This document shows, one piece after another, positions 7,952 to 16,206 of a stretch of 64,000 nt of DNA (its first letter is position 1; each line of letters begins with the position of its first letter). The translations under genes were made by a program, and so were the position numbers. The stretch lies in assembly GCA_900466605.1 (NCBI GenBank), contig UBMU01000037.1:109011-173010 (forward strand). Reading direction: 5' to 3'. The DNA is from Hyphomicrobiales bacterium. Its GTDB lineage: Bacteria > Pseudomonadota > Alphaproteobacteria > Rhizobiales > Rhizobiaceae. Under the pieces are notes generated by a model. That model was not told where the DNA came from and ran no database searches. It saw nothing but the letters and a program-made list of their open reading frames with translations.

Positions 7952-9186
7952 TCCTGTTTGCTCTCGACTGCGCTTTCAAACCAGGCGACCAGCAGCTTGC
8001 GCTCATCCGGGGTGATATCCGTCACGTTTCCGGGTGGCATGGCGTGGCTGCGGCCCGCCTGTATATAGATCTCGCGTGCATGGGCGGCAATTTCCGCGTC
8101 GGTTTCAAGCACGACGTCCTTTGGCGGTCGCGCCAGCCCCTCATAGACGGGCTCGGCGGCATGGCACATGGAACAGCGCGTACCGACAAGCTGCTTGACC
8201 GCGGGGAAATGCGCGTCGCTGGCGAATTGCTGGAAGGCGGGAGCGACGGCCTGCGCATCCTTCTCGCCGGTCAGCACCTTCGGCACTGTCGACAGCCACA
8301 TGATCAGGATGAAGAGGATGACCGTGACGATCCAGGTCCAGGTCGGACGGCCCTTGCGGGCGTGCGTCGTGTTGAACCAGTGACGGATGGTGACGCCCAT
8401 CAGGAAGACGAGGGCGGCGATCACCCAGTTGTAGGCGGTGCCGAAGGCCAGCGGATAGTGGTTCGACAGCATGAAGAAGATGACAGGCAGCGTCAGGTAG
8501 TTGTTGTGGAGCGAGCGCTGTTTGGCAATCGCGCCGTATTTGGCATCGGGCGTGCGCCCGGCGATCAGGTCGGCGACCACGATCTTCTGGTTCGGTATGA
8601 TGATCATGAAGACGTTGGCCGACATGATCGTCGCCGTGAACGCGCCGAGATGCAGGAAGGCGGCGCGGCCGGTGAAAAGCTGCGTATAGCCCCAGGCCAT
8701 GAAGACCAGCACGGCGTAGAGGACTGCCATCAGGCCCCAGGTGTTGCTGCCGAGCGGCGACTTGCACAAGAGGTCATAGACGAGCCAACCGACTGCGAGC
8801 GAGGCCAACGAGATCAGGATCGCCACCGGGGCGCTGATGTCGAGCACGTGGCGGTCGATGAGGAAGAGGTCGGCACCGCCATAGTAGACGATACAGAGCA
8901 TCAGGAAGCCGGAGAGCCAGGTGAAATAGCTTTCGTATTTGAACCAGGTCAGGTGCTCGGGCATCTGTGCCGGAGCCACGAGATACTTCTGGATATGATA
9001 GAAGCCGCCGCCGTGAACCTGCCACTCTTCGCCATAGGCGCCAGGCGGAAGGTGCGGCCGCTTCACGAGGCCGAGGTCGAGTGCAATGAAATAAAAGGAC
9101 GAGCCGATCCAGGCAATCGCGGTAATGACGTGGAACCAGCGAGCCGCAAAGGCGAGCCATTCCCACGCGATGGCATATTCATACAT
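7948..9186 (-). CDS. puuD: Membrane urate hydroxylase with C-terminal cytochrome c domain
   Basis: 412 residues. About eight hydrophobic segments fill residues 10-320, starting YAIAWEWLAFAARWFHVITA, and a c-type heme motif CSMCH lies near 338-342 with a Met-containing segment SHAMPPGN near 385 as the sixth ligand. This is the PuuD family (DUF989 plus cytochrome c), which oxidises urate to 5-hydroxyisourate in the inner membrane and delivers electrons to the respiratory chain. The start is ATG 9186, preceded by AGGGGAA at good spacing; an in-frame upstream extension to 9294 has no family resemblance. Start of a unit puuD-lipoprotein-guaD. Confidence 0.9.
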   Translation of the reverse strand: MYEYAIAWEWLAFAARWFHVITAIAWIGSSFYFIALDLGLVKRPHLPPGAYGEEWQVHGGGFYHIQKYLVAPAQMPEHLTWFKYESYFTWLSGFLMLCIVYYGGADLFLIDRHVLDISAPVAILISLASLAVGWLVYDLLCKSPLGSNTWGLMAVLYAVLVFMAWGYTQLFTGRAAFLHLGAFTATIMSANVFMIIIPNQKIVVADLIAGRTPDAKYGAIAKQRSLHNNYLTLPVIFFMLSNHYPLAFGTAYNWVIAALVFLMGVTIRHWFNTTHARKGRPTWTWIVTVILFILIMWLSTVPKVLTGEKDAQAVAPAFQQFASDAHFPAVKQLVGTRCSMCHAAEPVYEGLARPPKDVVLETDAEIAAHAREIYIQAGRSHAMPPGNVTDITPDERKLLVAWFESAVESKQE

Positions 9187-9823
9187 TGAGTTCCCCTGTT
9201 CTTCCTCCGACTCGTCACATTGCAGAAAGTCGCGCCCGGAGGAAAGGGGATAAGCGGCCACCCAGAGTGATTGCCGAGAATAACGCAAAGCCAATCACGG
9301 TAACGAACTTTTGAAAATGCGATGCGGGCGCCATCCGCGCAATCGTCCGCCCGGTAACTGGTTGCATCGAGCGTCGCGTTGATTTTGTCTTTCCCTCAAG
9401 CGCAATGCGATCCTGATAGCGCTGCGATACTCAAACCATATCAACACCTTTTCCGGGTTGCGGATTGTGCGGATCTCGCCGACCTGATCGTCATCAGGTC
9501 TCCTGCCTGAAGTCCTCGCTCCCCCGCATGCAGTGAGAGAGGAGTCGAGAGAATGCATGCCAAGCCAACATGTAGACGTTTTTTCATCGGATGCTCTCTG
9601 CGCTGGCGATGCTTTCCCAGCCTGCCAACAGTTTGCTGGCGGTCAATCGGTGGCGCGTCGATCGATAAAGCGGGTGTGAATGTGAAGTCTCTCGCCGCCG
9701 CCGCGTAGCGTGAAAAGTGGCTTGAAATGTAACGGTTCGATTACAGTTTCATTTTTGGGGTCGCTGCGAGGAGCTGGAAACCGCTTCACTCTGGCGGCGC
9801 ATTCATCAACGGAGAAGATGCCA
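9187..9823. other. 637-bp stretch without a recognised gene
   Basis: Between puuD (minus) and the small secreted protein (plus). It contains a perfect inverted repeat GTGATTG (9267-9273) / CAATCAC (9292-9298), 80-110 bp upstream of puuD, a possible regulator site. The open frames in it are short, poor in codon preference and have no recognisable motif. No tRNA-like or terminator structure was found. Confidence 0.5.
9267..9298. promoter_or_regulatory. Inverted repeat upstream of puuD
   Basis: Perfect 7-bp arms GTGATTG / CAATCAC separated by 18 bp, about 80 bp upstream of the puuD start codon. Could be an operator for a purine-catabolism regulator; no family assigned. Confidence 0.3.
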
Positions 9824-10156
9824 ATGCGCAGCATTCTTGTGTGTGTGATGATTGCTTTCGCGTCTTGCGCTTATGCTCACGACGCGCCTTCGGGTTGGAG
9901 CTACGAGCCATTCTGTTGCAACGGCGACAGCGAAACCGGGGACTGCCAGATGATACCGCCGAAGAGCGTGGCGATAACCCCACATGGCTATCGGGTAACG
10001 TTGTTGCCGGGCGATCATCGACTTGTCACGCACGCGCATGTTTTTCTGCTTCCCATGGGGAAGGCTATGCGTTCAGGTGATGGCGACTATCATCTCTGCC
10101 TGTTTCCGAACGAGGATACGCCGCGCTGCTTCTACGCCCCGCAGATGGGCTATTAG
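9824..10156 (+). CDS. Small secreted hypothetical protein
   Basis: 110 residues. A signal peptide MRSILVCVMIAFASCAYA with an AYA cleavage site gives a mature protein starting HDAPSGWSYEPFCCNGDSET. It has four to six cysteines (a CC pair, a DCQ, a late C near YHLCLFPNEDTPRCFY), suggesting disulfides in the periplasm. Proteins of this type are common in rhizobial and Agrobacterium genomes as hypotheticals. The start at 9824 is preferred over 9818 because GGAGAAG at 9811-9817 gives proper spacing. The coding end overlaps by 4 bp the convergent LysR gene's 3' end. Confidence 0.7.
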   Translation: MRSILVCVMIAFASCAYAHDAPSGWSYEPFCCNGDSETGDCQMIPPKSVAITPHGYRVTLLPGDHRLVTHAHVFLLPMGKAMRSGDGDYHLCLFPNEDTPRCFYAPQMGY

Positions 10157-11061
10157 CTGCCGTTGGCAGCGGCGACGTTCATCTCCTCGAGAATCCAGTT
10201 TCGAAATGCCTTGATCTTTGGAACGTTGCGACGGGCCTCCGGATAGGCCAGCCAATAGTCCCAATCATCATCAGTGCAGACGAGTGGAAAAGGCTGGATC
10301 AGCCGACCCGCGGCAAGGTCATCGCGGTAGAATTCTGGCGTCAAGATCGCTACGCCCTGTCCCGCAAGGGCGGCATTTGCCTCAAACGCTTGCGCACCCA
10401 GCCGGCTGCGAGGTCTACCCGCAAGGTCAGGGTCGGCGACACCAGCCGCCTCGAACCACAGGGCCCACCAGGTGTCTCCGGCATCGATCAATCGCAGCTT
10501 GAGAAGATCCCTCGGGTGCTGGATACCTCCGATGCTATCTGCAAGTTCGGGGCTCAGCATCGGTGTGAAATCGATCGCCATCAGCCGATGGGACACAAGA
10601 CCCGGCCAGTTGCCCTTGCCGCTGCGGATCGCAATGTCGGCCGACTCCCGGGCAAAGTCGATCAGCGCATCCGATGTGACCAACCGTACGGCAGTAGCCG
10701 GATACTTGAGATGGAACGAGCCGAGATGGCGCGCCAGCCATTGCGAGGCAAATGTCGGGGTAGAGTGAATGAGCAGCGTTTCCTCGGCTGCGCCACGAAC
10801 CGACGCCATCGCGTCATGCAGCATGGCGAAGGCTTCGGTCACCTTTGGTGCCAATCGTTCGCCGGCATCGGTCAGCGTAATATTGCGCGGTCGGCGCAGG
10901 AAGAGCGGCTCGCCGATGTTATCCTCCAGCAACTTCACCTGGTAGCTGACAGCCGTCTGCGTCATGCCAAGTTCGTCGCCAGCCTTGGTGAAACTGCCGC
11001 GCCGCGCGACCGCCTCGAAAACCCGCAAGGCGTTCAATGGAAATTGCTTCGACAGCTTCAT
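10153..11061 (-). CDS. LysR-family regulator, GcvA/LsrB/VtlR-like
   Basis: 302 residues. The N-terminal HTH reads FPLNALRVFEAVARRGSFTK then TQTAVSYQVKLLEDNIGEPL and LFLRRPRNITLTDAGERLAP, the signature of the GcvA-type LysR branch that includes LsrB of Sinorhizobium and VtlR of Brucella/Agrobacterium. Start chosen at ATG 11061 with AGAGAG upstream; the longer reading frame up to 11142 would start in the operator region. Divergent from a small DUF1127 gene at 11163; VtlR is known to activate DUF1127 genes and a small RNA, so regulation of the neighbour is a plausible inference. Could alternatively control the adjacent xdhAB. Length matches LsrB/VtlR (about 300). Confidence 0.85.
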   Translation of the reverse strand: MKLSKQFPLNALRVFEAVARRGSFTKAGDELGMTQTAVSYQVKLLEDNIGEPLFLRRPRNITLTDAGERLAPKVTEAFAMLHDAMASVRGAAEETLLIHSTPTFASQWLARHLGSFHLKYPATAVRLVTSDALIDFARESADIAIRSGKGNWPGLVSHRLMAIDFTPMLSPELADSIGGIQHPRDLLKLRLIDAGDTWWALWFEAAGVADPDLAGRPRSRLGAQAFEANAALAGQGVAILTPEFYRDDLAAGRLIQPFPLVCTDDDWDYWLAYPEARRNVPKIKAFRNWILEEMNVAAANGS

Positions 11062-11074
11062 GGATAAGCTCTCT

Positions 11075-11152
11075 TTATGCATCCAGATGATTGTTCGATT
11101 GGAATTGCAGCATTTATTGGCGCAACCTGCAACCTTATGCATCAGATTATTG
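11075..11152. promoter_or_regulatory. Two near-identical direct repeats in LysR/DUF1127 divergent promoter
   Basis: TTATGCATCCAGATGATTG (11075-11093) and TTATGCATCAGATTATTG (11135-11152) are spaced exactly 60 bp start to start (about six helical turns). Between them lies a TTGCAG (11105-11110) / CTGCAA (11127-11132) inverted repeat. This whole arrangement is strongly structured and likely holds the LysR binding sites plus both promoters. Confidence 0.6.
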
Positions 11153-11162
11153 AGGTGATGTC

Positions 11163-11366
11163 ATGGATTGCGTCGCTGTCGAACAAGATAGACCTGCAAA
11201 GGCTGCCGGGGTTATCGGATGGTTTCCGGCCTTTGGCCGAAGGCTAGTGCGCCGCCTGTCCGGACGTGACAGGCTGGAGCTGGAGGGCATGCCGGATCGC
11301 GTCAAACGCGACCTCGGCTTCATGGACGGGCGAGAACCACGTTACGAACAAGAATTGTGGCGATAG
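11163..11366 (+). CDS. DUF1127-like small protein
   Basis: 67 residues. The C-terminal half RLSGRDRLELEGMPDRVKRD then LGFMDGREPRYEQE matches the DUF1127 pattern (short, Arg-rich, with LxxMPDxxLRDLGL-like core) of small alphaproteobacterial proteins; some related small proteins bind RNA or are controlled by VtlR. A good SD GAGGTG precedes the ATG. Faces away from the LysR gene at 10153, sharing the repeat-rich region. The protein is easily missed by gene callers. Confidence 0.7.
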   Translation: MDCVAVEQDRPAKAAGVIGWFPAFGRRLVRRLSGRDRLELEGMPDRVKRDLGFMDGREPRYEQELWR

Positions 11367-11410
11367 GTCTGGCGACGGGTCTAGTGGCAGCGCTCAAGGC
11401 GCTGCTACGA

Positions 11411-13750
11411 TCAGACCTTCTTCATGCGCTCGACTGCCATCAAGATGCGTTCTGGCGTTGCCGGTGAATCCAGGTGCGGGCACACCTTGTAGCTTGCAAC
11501 GCTGGCAACTGCCATGGAAAGCGCCTCCAGCACTGAAATCGCCAGCATGAACGGCGGTTCGCCGACGGCCTTGGAACGGCCGATCGTGTGCTCTGTATTT
11601 TCCGACCATTCGGCAAGCCGCACGTTGAAGATCTTCGGCCGGTCGGAGGCGAGCGGAATCTTGTAGGTCGATGGCGCATGCGTGCGCAGCCGGCCCTTTG
11701 CATCCCACCAAAGCTCTTCAGTCGTCAGCCAACCCATGCCCTGCACGAACGCGCCCTCGACCTGTCCAATGTCGATAGCCGGGTTCAACGAACGCCCGAC
11801 ATCATGCAGGATATCGGTGCGGTCGATCAGATATTCGCCTGTCAACGTGTCGATCGAGACTTCCGAGCAGGACGCTCCATAGGAATAGTAGTAGAACGGC
11901 GTGCCACGACCGGCGGCGCGATCCCAATGGATCTTGGGCGTCTTGTAGAAGCCGGCTGCGGAGAGCTGCACGCGCGCGAAGTACGCCTGCTTGACGAAGT
12001 CGGGGAAAGCGAACTCCTTGTCGCCAATGCGCACACGGTTCGGCAGGAACACGACATCCGTCGAGGGTACCCCCCACTTTTCGGCGGCAAAGGCGACCAG
12101 TCTCTCCTTGATCTGGCGAGCGGCGTCGTAGGCAGCCATGCCGTTGAGGTCCGAGCCCGATGAGGCTGCGGTGGCCGAGGTATTCGGCACCTTCCCAGTT
12201 GTCGTCGCCGTAATCTTCACATGCTCGATATCTACTTGGAAACTGTCGGCGAGCACCTGCGCGACCTTGGTATAGAGCCCTTGGCCCATTTCCGTGCCGC
12301 CGTGGTTCAAGTGAATCGAACCGTCTTGATAAATATGGACCAGCGCACCAGCCTGGTTGAAAGCGGTCATGGTGAAGGAGATGCCGAATTTTACCGGCGT
12401 CAGCGCAATGCCCTTCCGGATGTAACGGCTATTGCGGTTGAACTCTATGATGGCGTTGCGGCGTGTCTGATATTCGGCGCTCTCTTCCAGTTCGCCGACA
12501 ATGCGTTCCAGAATGCTGTCTTCGACCTCCTGGTGGTAGGGGGTCAGCGTGCGGCCAGAGCCGGGCCGGCCGTAGAAGTTCAGCTTGCGAACCTCTAGCG
12601 GGTCCTTGCCGACCGCATAGGCGATCTCCTCGATGAAGCGCTCGGCTCCGAGCATGCCCTGAGGGCCGCCGAAGCCACGAAAGGCAGTGTTGGAGACGGT
12701 GTGCGTCTTCAGGGGCTTCGAGGTTAGATGGACGTGCGGATAGAAGTAGCTGGAATCGGCATGAAACAGCGCTCGATCGGTCACCGGGCCCGAGAGGTCG
12801 GAGGAGAACCCGCAGCGCGCGGCATAGGTGGCATCGACGGCGTGGATGCGGCCTTCGTCATCGAAGCCGAGCTCGTAGTCGACGAGGAAGTCGTGACGCT
12901 TTCCGGTTGCGGCCATATCCTCGTCGCGGTCGGGACGGAACTTGATGGCGCGCTTCAGTTTCTTGGCCGCAATCGCGGCAAGGGCAGCAAACTGGTTGCC
13001 CTGTGTCTCCTTGCCGCCGAAACCGCCGCCCATACGGCGGACGTTCACGGTGATGGCGTTCGAGGGAATATTCAGCACATGGCCAACGATATGCTGGATC
13101 TCGCTCGGGTGCTGGGTGGAGGACCAGATGGCAACCTCATCGTCCTCGCCGGGGATCGCCACAGCGATATGGCTCTCCAGGTAGAAGTGTTCCTGGCCGC
13201 CTATTCGCATCTGACCTGTCAGCCGGCGCGGGGCATTCGCCATCTCGCCCTTGGCATCACCGCGCTGCAAGGTCATTGGCGTGATGACGAGCGGGCTGCC
13301 ATTCTCAAGCGCGCCGTCTATATCGCTCCAGTGCGGCAGATCGCGATACTCGATCTTCGCCTTGCGCGCCGCGCGACGGGCGATCTCGCGCGTCTCGGCA
13401 ATGACGGCGAAGATTGGCTGGTTGTGGAATTCCACCTTCTTTTCCGCCAGCAGCGGCTCGTCATGGCTGCCGTTCGAGCTGACGTCATTGGCGCCGGGCA
13501 CGTCCTTGCCGGTGAAGACCCAGATGACGCCGGGTGCCGCGCTAACCTCGGAAAGGTCCATGCTGACGATCTCGGCATGTGCTCGGTCGGAAAGGCCGAG
13601 CGCGCCGTGCAGCATATCGGCAGGCTCCGGCAGGTCATCGATGTAGTCGGCGGTGCCGGTAACATGCTTGTGCGCGGAATCGTGACGGAGCGAGCCGTGC
13701 ATTGCGCCATTGATTATGAACTTCGGATCGGGGAGGGTTGATTTGTCCAT
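11411..13750 (-). CDS. xdhB: Xanthine dehydrogenase molybdopterin-binding subunit
   Basis: 779 residues, the large Moco subunit that oxidises hypoxanthine to xanthine and xanthine to urate. GGGFGGKETQGNQFAALAAI near residue 245, FRGFGGPQGMLGAERFIEEI near 355, GGTEMGQGLYTKVAQVLAD near 480, and the active-site Glu in KAVGEPPFMLAISVLEAL near 740 are in place. It is adjacent to xdhA with the stop of xdhA directly preceding its ATG. The usual third gene xdhC (Moco insertion factor) is not found downstream: the next minus-strand gene is a LysR regulator. The ATG at 13750 is followed by MDKSTLPDPKFIINGAMHGS. Confidence 0.93.
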   Translation of the reverse strand: MDKSTLPDPKFIINGAMHGSLRHDSAHKHVTGTADYIDDLPEPADMLHGALGLSDRAHAEIVSMDLSEVSAAPGVIWVFTGKDVPGANDVSSNGSHDEPLLAEKKVEFHNQPIFAVIAETREIARRAARKAKIEYRDLPHWSDIDGALENGSPLVITPMTLQRGDAKGEMANAPRRLTGQMRIGGQEHFYLESHIAVAIPGEDDEVAIWSSTQHPSEIQHIVGHVLNIPSNAITVNVRRMGGGFGGKETQGNQFAALAAIAAKKLKRAIKFRPDRDEDMAATGKRHDFLVDYELGFDDEGRIHAVDATYAARCGFSSDLSGPVTDRALFHADSSYFYPHVHLTSKPLKTHTVSNTAFRGFGGPQGMLGAERFIEEIAYAVGKDPLEVRKLNFYGRPGSGRTLTPYHQEVEDSILERIVGELEESAEYQTRRNAIIEFNRNSRYIRKGIALTPVKFGISFTMTAFNQAGALVHIYQDGSIHLNHGGTEMGQGLYTKVAQVLADSFQVDIEHVKITATTTGKVPNTSATAASSGSDLNGMAAYDAARQIKERLVAFAAEKWGVPSTDVVFLPNRVRIGDKEFAFPDFVKQAYFARVQLSAAGFYKTPKIHWDRAAGRGTPFYYYSYGASCSEVSIDTLTGEYLIDRTDILHDVGRSLNPAIDIGQVEGAFVQGMGWLTTEELWWDAKGRLRTHAPSTYKIPLASDRPKIFNVRLAEWSENTEHTIGRSKAVGEPPFMLAISVLEALSMAVASVASYKVCPHLDSPATPERILMAVERMKKV

Positions 13751-15217
13751 TTATGCGACCTCCTCGAAACGCTTCAGTTCCGCCGGTGTGCCCGACGTTT
13801 CGAGATAGAAACGGGTCAGAAGGTTCTTGGCCGTCAGTTGGCGGTATTCAGCCGTTGCACGCCAGTCTGTCAACGGCTGGAAGTCGGAGTCGAAAGCTGC
13901 GCGGGCGGCCTCGATGGTGGCTTCGTTCCATGGGCGGCCCATTAGCTCGTTTTCGACCGCTCGGGCGCGTTTCGGCGTTCCTGCCATTCCGCCGAAGGCA
14001 ATGCGGATGTCGTTGACGTCTCCTTCCCCATCCTGAGTTAGGTAGAAGGCGCCAAGGACGGCGGTTATATCCTCGTCACGGCGCTTGGTGATCTTGTAGA
14101 CGGCAAACTGCGTTTCTTCCGCGGGGTAGGGCACGAAGATGCTTTCGACAAACTCGCCGGGTCGGCGGTCCTGCTTGCCGTAGTCGATGAAGAAATCCTC
14201 CAGCCTCAACATGCGCGCTCCAGCCACCGAACGCAGCTTCACTGTGGCGCCGAGGGCAATCAATGGCGGCGGTGTATCGCCGATCGGCGAGCCGTTGGCG
14301 ACGTTGCCACCGATCGTGCCCATGTTGCGTACCTGATCCCCGCCGATGCGGCTGATGAGGCGGCCGAGGGTAGGGACCTTGCCGGCGATGGTCTCGAAGG
14401 CGCGGCTGTAGGTGACACCTGCGCCGATCGTGAAGCCGCCATCGCCAGCGGTGATCGACTGCAGATCGGTCAGATGGTTTATGAAGACGACCGGGTTCAA
14501 GGCGCGCATCTGCTTGGTCACCCAAAGCCCCACGTCAGTCGATCCCGCGACGATGGTGGCGGTCGGCTCTTCGGACAGCACACGTGCCAGGGCATCGAGC
14601 GATCCGGGCAGGACCAACCGGCCCTCTGTCGTGGTGATCGAGATGGTCTCGCTGTTTCGCATCGCCCAGAGGCGGGAGATGACCTCGGAGCGGGTCTTTT
14701 CGAGGGGGTCGAAGAGTGCGCTTGGGCGCGTGTGGCTCACCTGCTCGGCGGCTTTGACGATGGGCTCATAACCTGTGCAGCGACAGAGATTGCCTTGCAA
14801 CGCCTTTTCGATGTCGGCTCGGCTCGGCTTGTCGTTGGAAAGCCAAAGGCCATACATCGACATGATGAAGCCCGGCGTACAGAACCCGCATTGCGAGCCA
14901 TGGGAATCGACTATCGCCTGCTGCACCGGATGCAATGTGCCGTCCCTGGCGGCCAGGTGCTCGACGGTGACGACATGGGTGGCGTTCAGCGACCCCAGGA
15001 AGCGGATGCAGGCGTTGACGGATTCGTAGTGCAGCTTACCGTCGATCAGACGTCCGACGAGAACTGTGCAGGCGCCGCAGTCACCTTCCGCGCATCCTTC
15101 CTTGGTGCCAGTCAACCGGCGCTTCAACCGGAGATAATCGAGAAGCGTCTCAGTCGGCCGGACGTCTCTAAGCGTGACGTCCTCGCCATTCAGGATGAAA
15201 CGGATGCTGTCGTTCAT
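13751..15217 (-). CDS. xdhA: Xanthine dehydrogenase small subunit (2Fe-2S and FAD domains)
   Basis: 488 residues. The N-terminal plant-type 2Fe-2S motif has Cys 42, 47, 50 and 70; the second cluster has Cys 110, 113, 145 and 147 (CGFC and CRC). The C-terminal half is the FAD-binding domain with PTATIVAGSTDVGL and GGNVANGSPIGDTPPPLIAL. The subunit carries electrons from the Moco site in XdhB to NAD+. Its start ATG lies at 15217, 34 bp downstream of bdhA stop on the same strand. Part of a set with XdhB; no xdhC follows. Confidence 0.93.
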   Translation of the reverse strand: MNDSIRFILNGEDVTLRDVRPTETLLDYLRLKRRLTGTKEGCAEGDCGACTVLVGRLIDGKLHYESVNACIRFLGSLNATHVVTVEHLAARDGTLHPVQQAIVDSHGSQCGFCTPGFIMSMYGLWLSNDKPSRADIEKALQGNLCRCTGYEPIVKAAEQVSHTRPSALFDPLEKTRSEVISRLWAMRNSETISITTTEGRLVLPGSLDALARVLSEEPTATIVAGSTDVGLWVTKQMRALNPVVFINHLTDLQSITAGDGGFTIGAGVTYSRAFETIAGKVPTLGRLISRIGGDQVRNMGTIGGNVANGSPIGDTPPPLIALGATVKLRSVAGARMLRLEDFFIDYGKQDRRPGEFVESIFVPYPAEETQFAVYKITKRRDEDITAVLGAFYLTQDGEGDVNDIRIAFGGMAGTPKRARAVENELMGRPWNEATIEAARAAFDSDFQPLTDWRATAEYRQLTAKNLLTRFYLETSGTPAELKRFEEVA

Positions 15218-15251
15218 GTTGTTCCCTGGTTTTTATCTTTATTTTGAATGG

Positions 15252-16028
15252 TTATGCCGCAGTCCAACCACCGTCAATCGAGATATGGGTCCCGGTCACC
15301 TGCCGGGCTTCGTCGCTTGCGAGGTAGAGGGCCAGCGCACCAATCTCTTCCGCCTTGACGAATTCATGCGTCGGTTGGGCCTTGAGGATCACTTCGGTCT
15401 TGACCTGCTCCTCTGTCATGCCGCGCGCCTTGGCCGTATCGGGTATCTGCTTCTCCACGAGGGGCGTCAGCACGTAGCCCGGGCAGATGGCGTTCACCGT
15501 CACGCCAAATTCGGCGAGTTCCAGTGCCGCCGTCTTCGTCAGGCCTAATATACCATGCTTTGCCGCGACATAGGCGGATTTGAACGGAGACGCGACCAGA
15601 CCGTGCGCGGAGGCGATATTGACGATGCGCCCTTGTTTCTTCGCCTTCATCAGCGGAATCGCGGCACGCATCGTATGAAACGAGCTGGACAAGTTGATTG
15701 CGATGATCTGGTCCCACTTTTCGATCGGGAAGTCTTCGATCTTCTCGACATGCTGGATGCCGGCATTGTTGACCAGCACGTCCACGCTGCCGAAGGCTTT
15801 CGCAGCCGTGTCGATCAGATCGGCGATCTCAGCCGGTCTCGTCATGTCAGCCGGATGGTGGATTGCCTTCGCCTTCGAAGTTGATTCAAGTCTTTCAACT
15901 ATGGCCTTGATTTCTTCGGGCTTTCCGAAACCGTTGATGACGACGTTGTCGCCCTTGCCGGCAAAGGCTGTTGCGATCGCAAGCCCGATGCCGCTGGTGG
16001 ATCCGGTGACGACGACTGTTCTGGCCAT
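15252..16028 (-). CDS. bdhA: 3-hydroxybutyrate dehydrogenase
   Basis: 258-residue SDR enzyme converting D-3-hydroxybutyrate to acetoacetate with NAD+, part of the PHB degradation cycle. Visible are TGSTSGIGLAIATAF (about 8-22), NNAGIQHVEKIEDF, catalytic Ser in NIASAHGL, YVAAK catalytic Tyr/Lys, and the C-terminal signature HISIDGGWTAA. QHVE after NNAGI and the long PLVEKQIPDTAKARG loop near residue 195 are diagnostic of the BdhA group. It precedes xdhA on the same strand with a 34-bp gap, as seen in Sinorhizobium, where bdhA and xdhA2B2 are co-transcribed; that known arrangement supports both annotations. Confidence 0.93.
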   Translation of the reverse strand: MARTVVVTGSTSGIGLAIATAFAGKGDNVVINGFGKPEEIKAIVERLESTSKAKAIHHPADMTRPAEIADLIDTAAKAFGSVDVLVNNAGIQHVEKIEDFPIEKWDQIIAINLSSSFHTMRAAIPLMKAKKQGRIVNIASAHGLVASPFKSAYVAAKHGILGLTKTAALELAEFGVTVNAICPGYVLTPLVEKQIPDTAKARGMTEEQVKTEVILKAQPTHEFVKAEEIGALALYLASDEARQVTGTHISIDGGWTAA

Positions 16029-16206
16029 TCTCTTCTCCTCAAGCCGTTTTGCGACGCAATCAAGTTGAGGTTATGCGCAAAGCATCTCTGCTGGCAATTG
16101 CGCTGACGGCAAATCTCTTGTGTCGAAGGGGTGAAGGGGTTCTTTCCTCGTTCGCCCTCCTGTCCTATTGATTTCTCCCGACAATCACGATCAGGGGAGG
16201 ACTGGC

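Noticed and set aside
8044..9189. 381-codon frame antisense to puuD
   Set aside because: Asp/Glu/His/Gln-rich shadow; PuuD has membrane helices and a CSMCH heme motif on the other strand.
9295..9558. 87-codon minus-strand frame upstream of puuD
   Set aside because: No SD, no motif, unusual composition; treated as non-coding.
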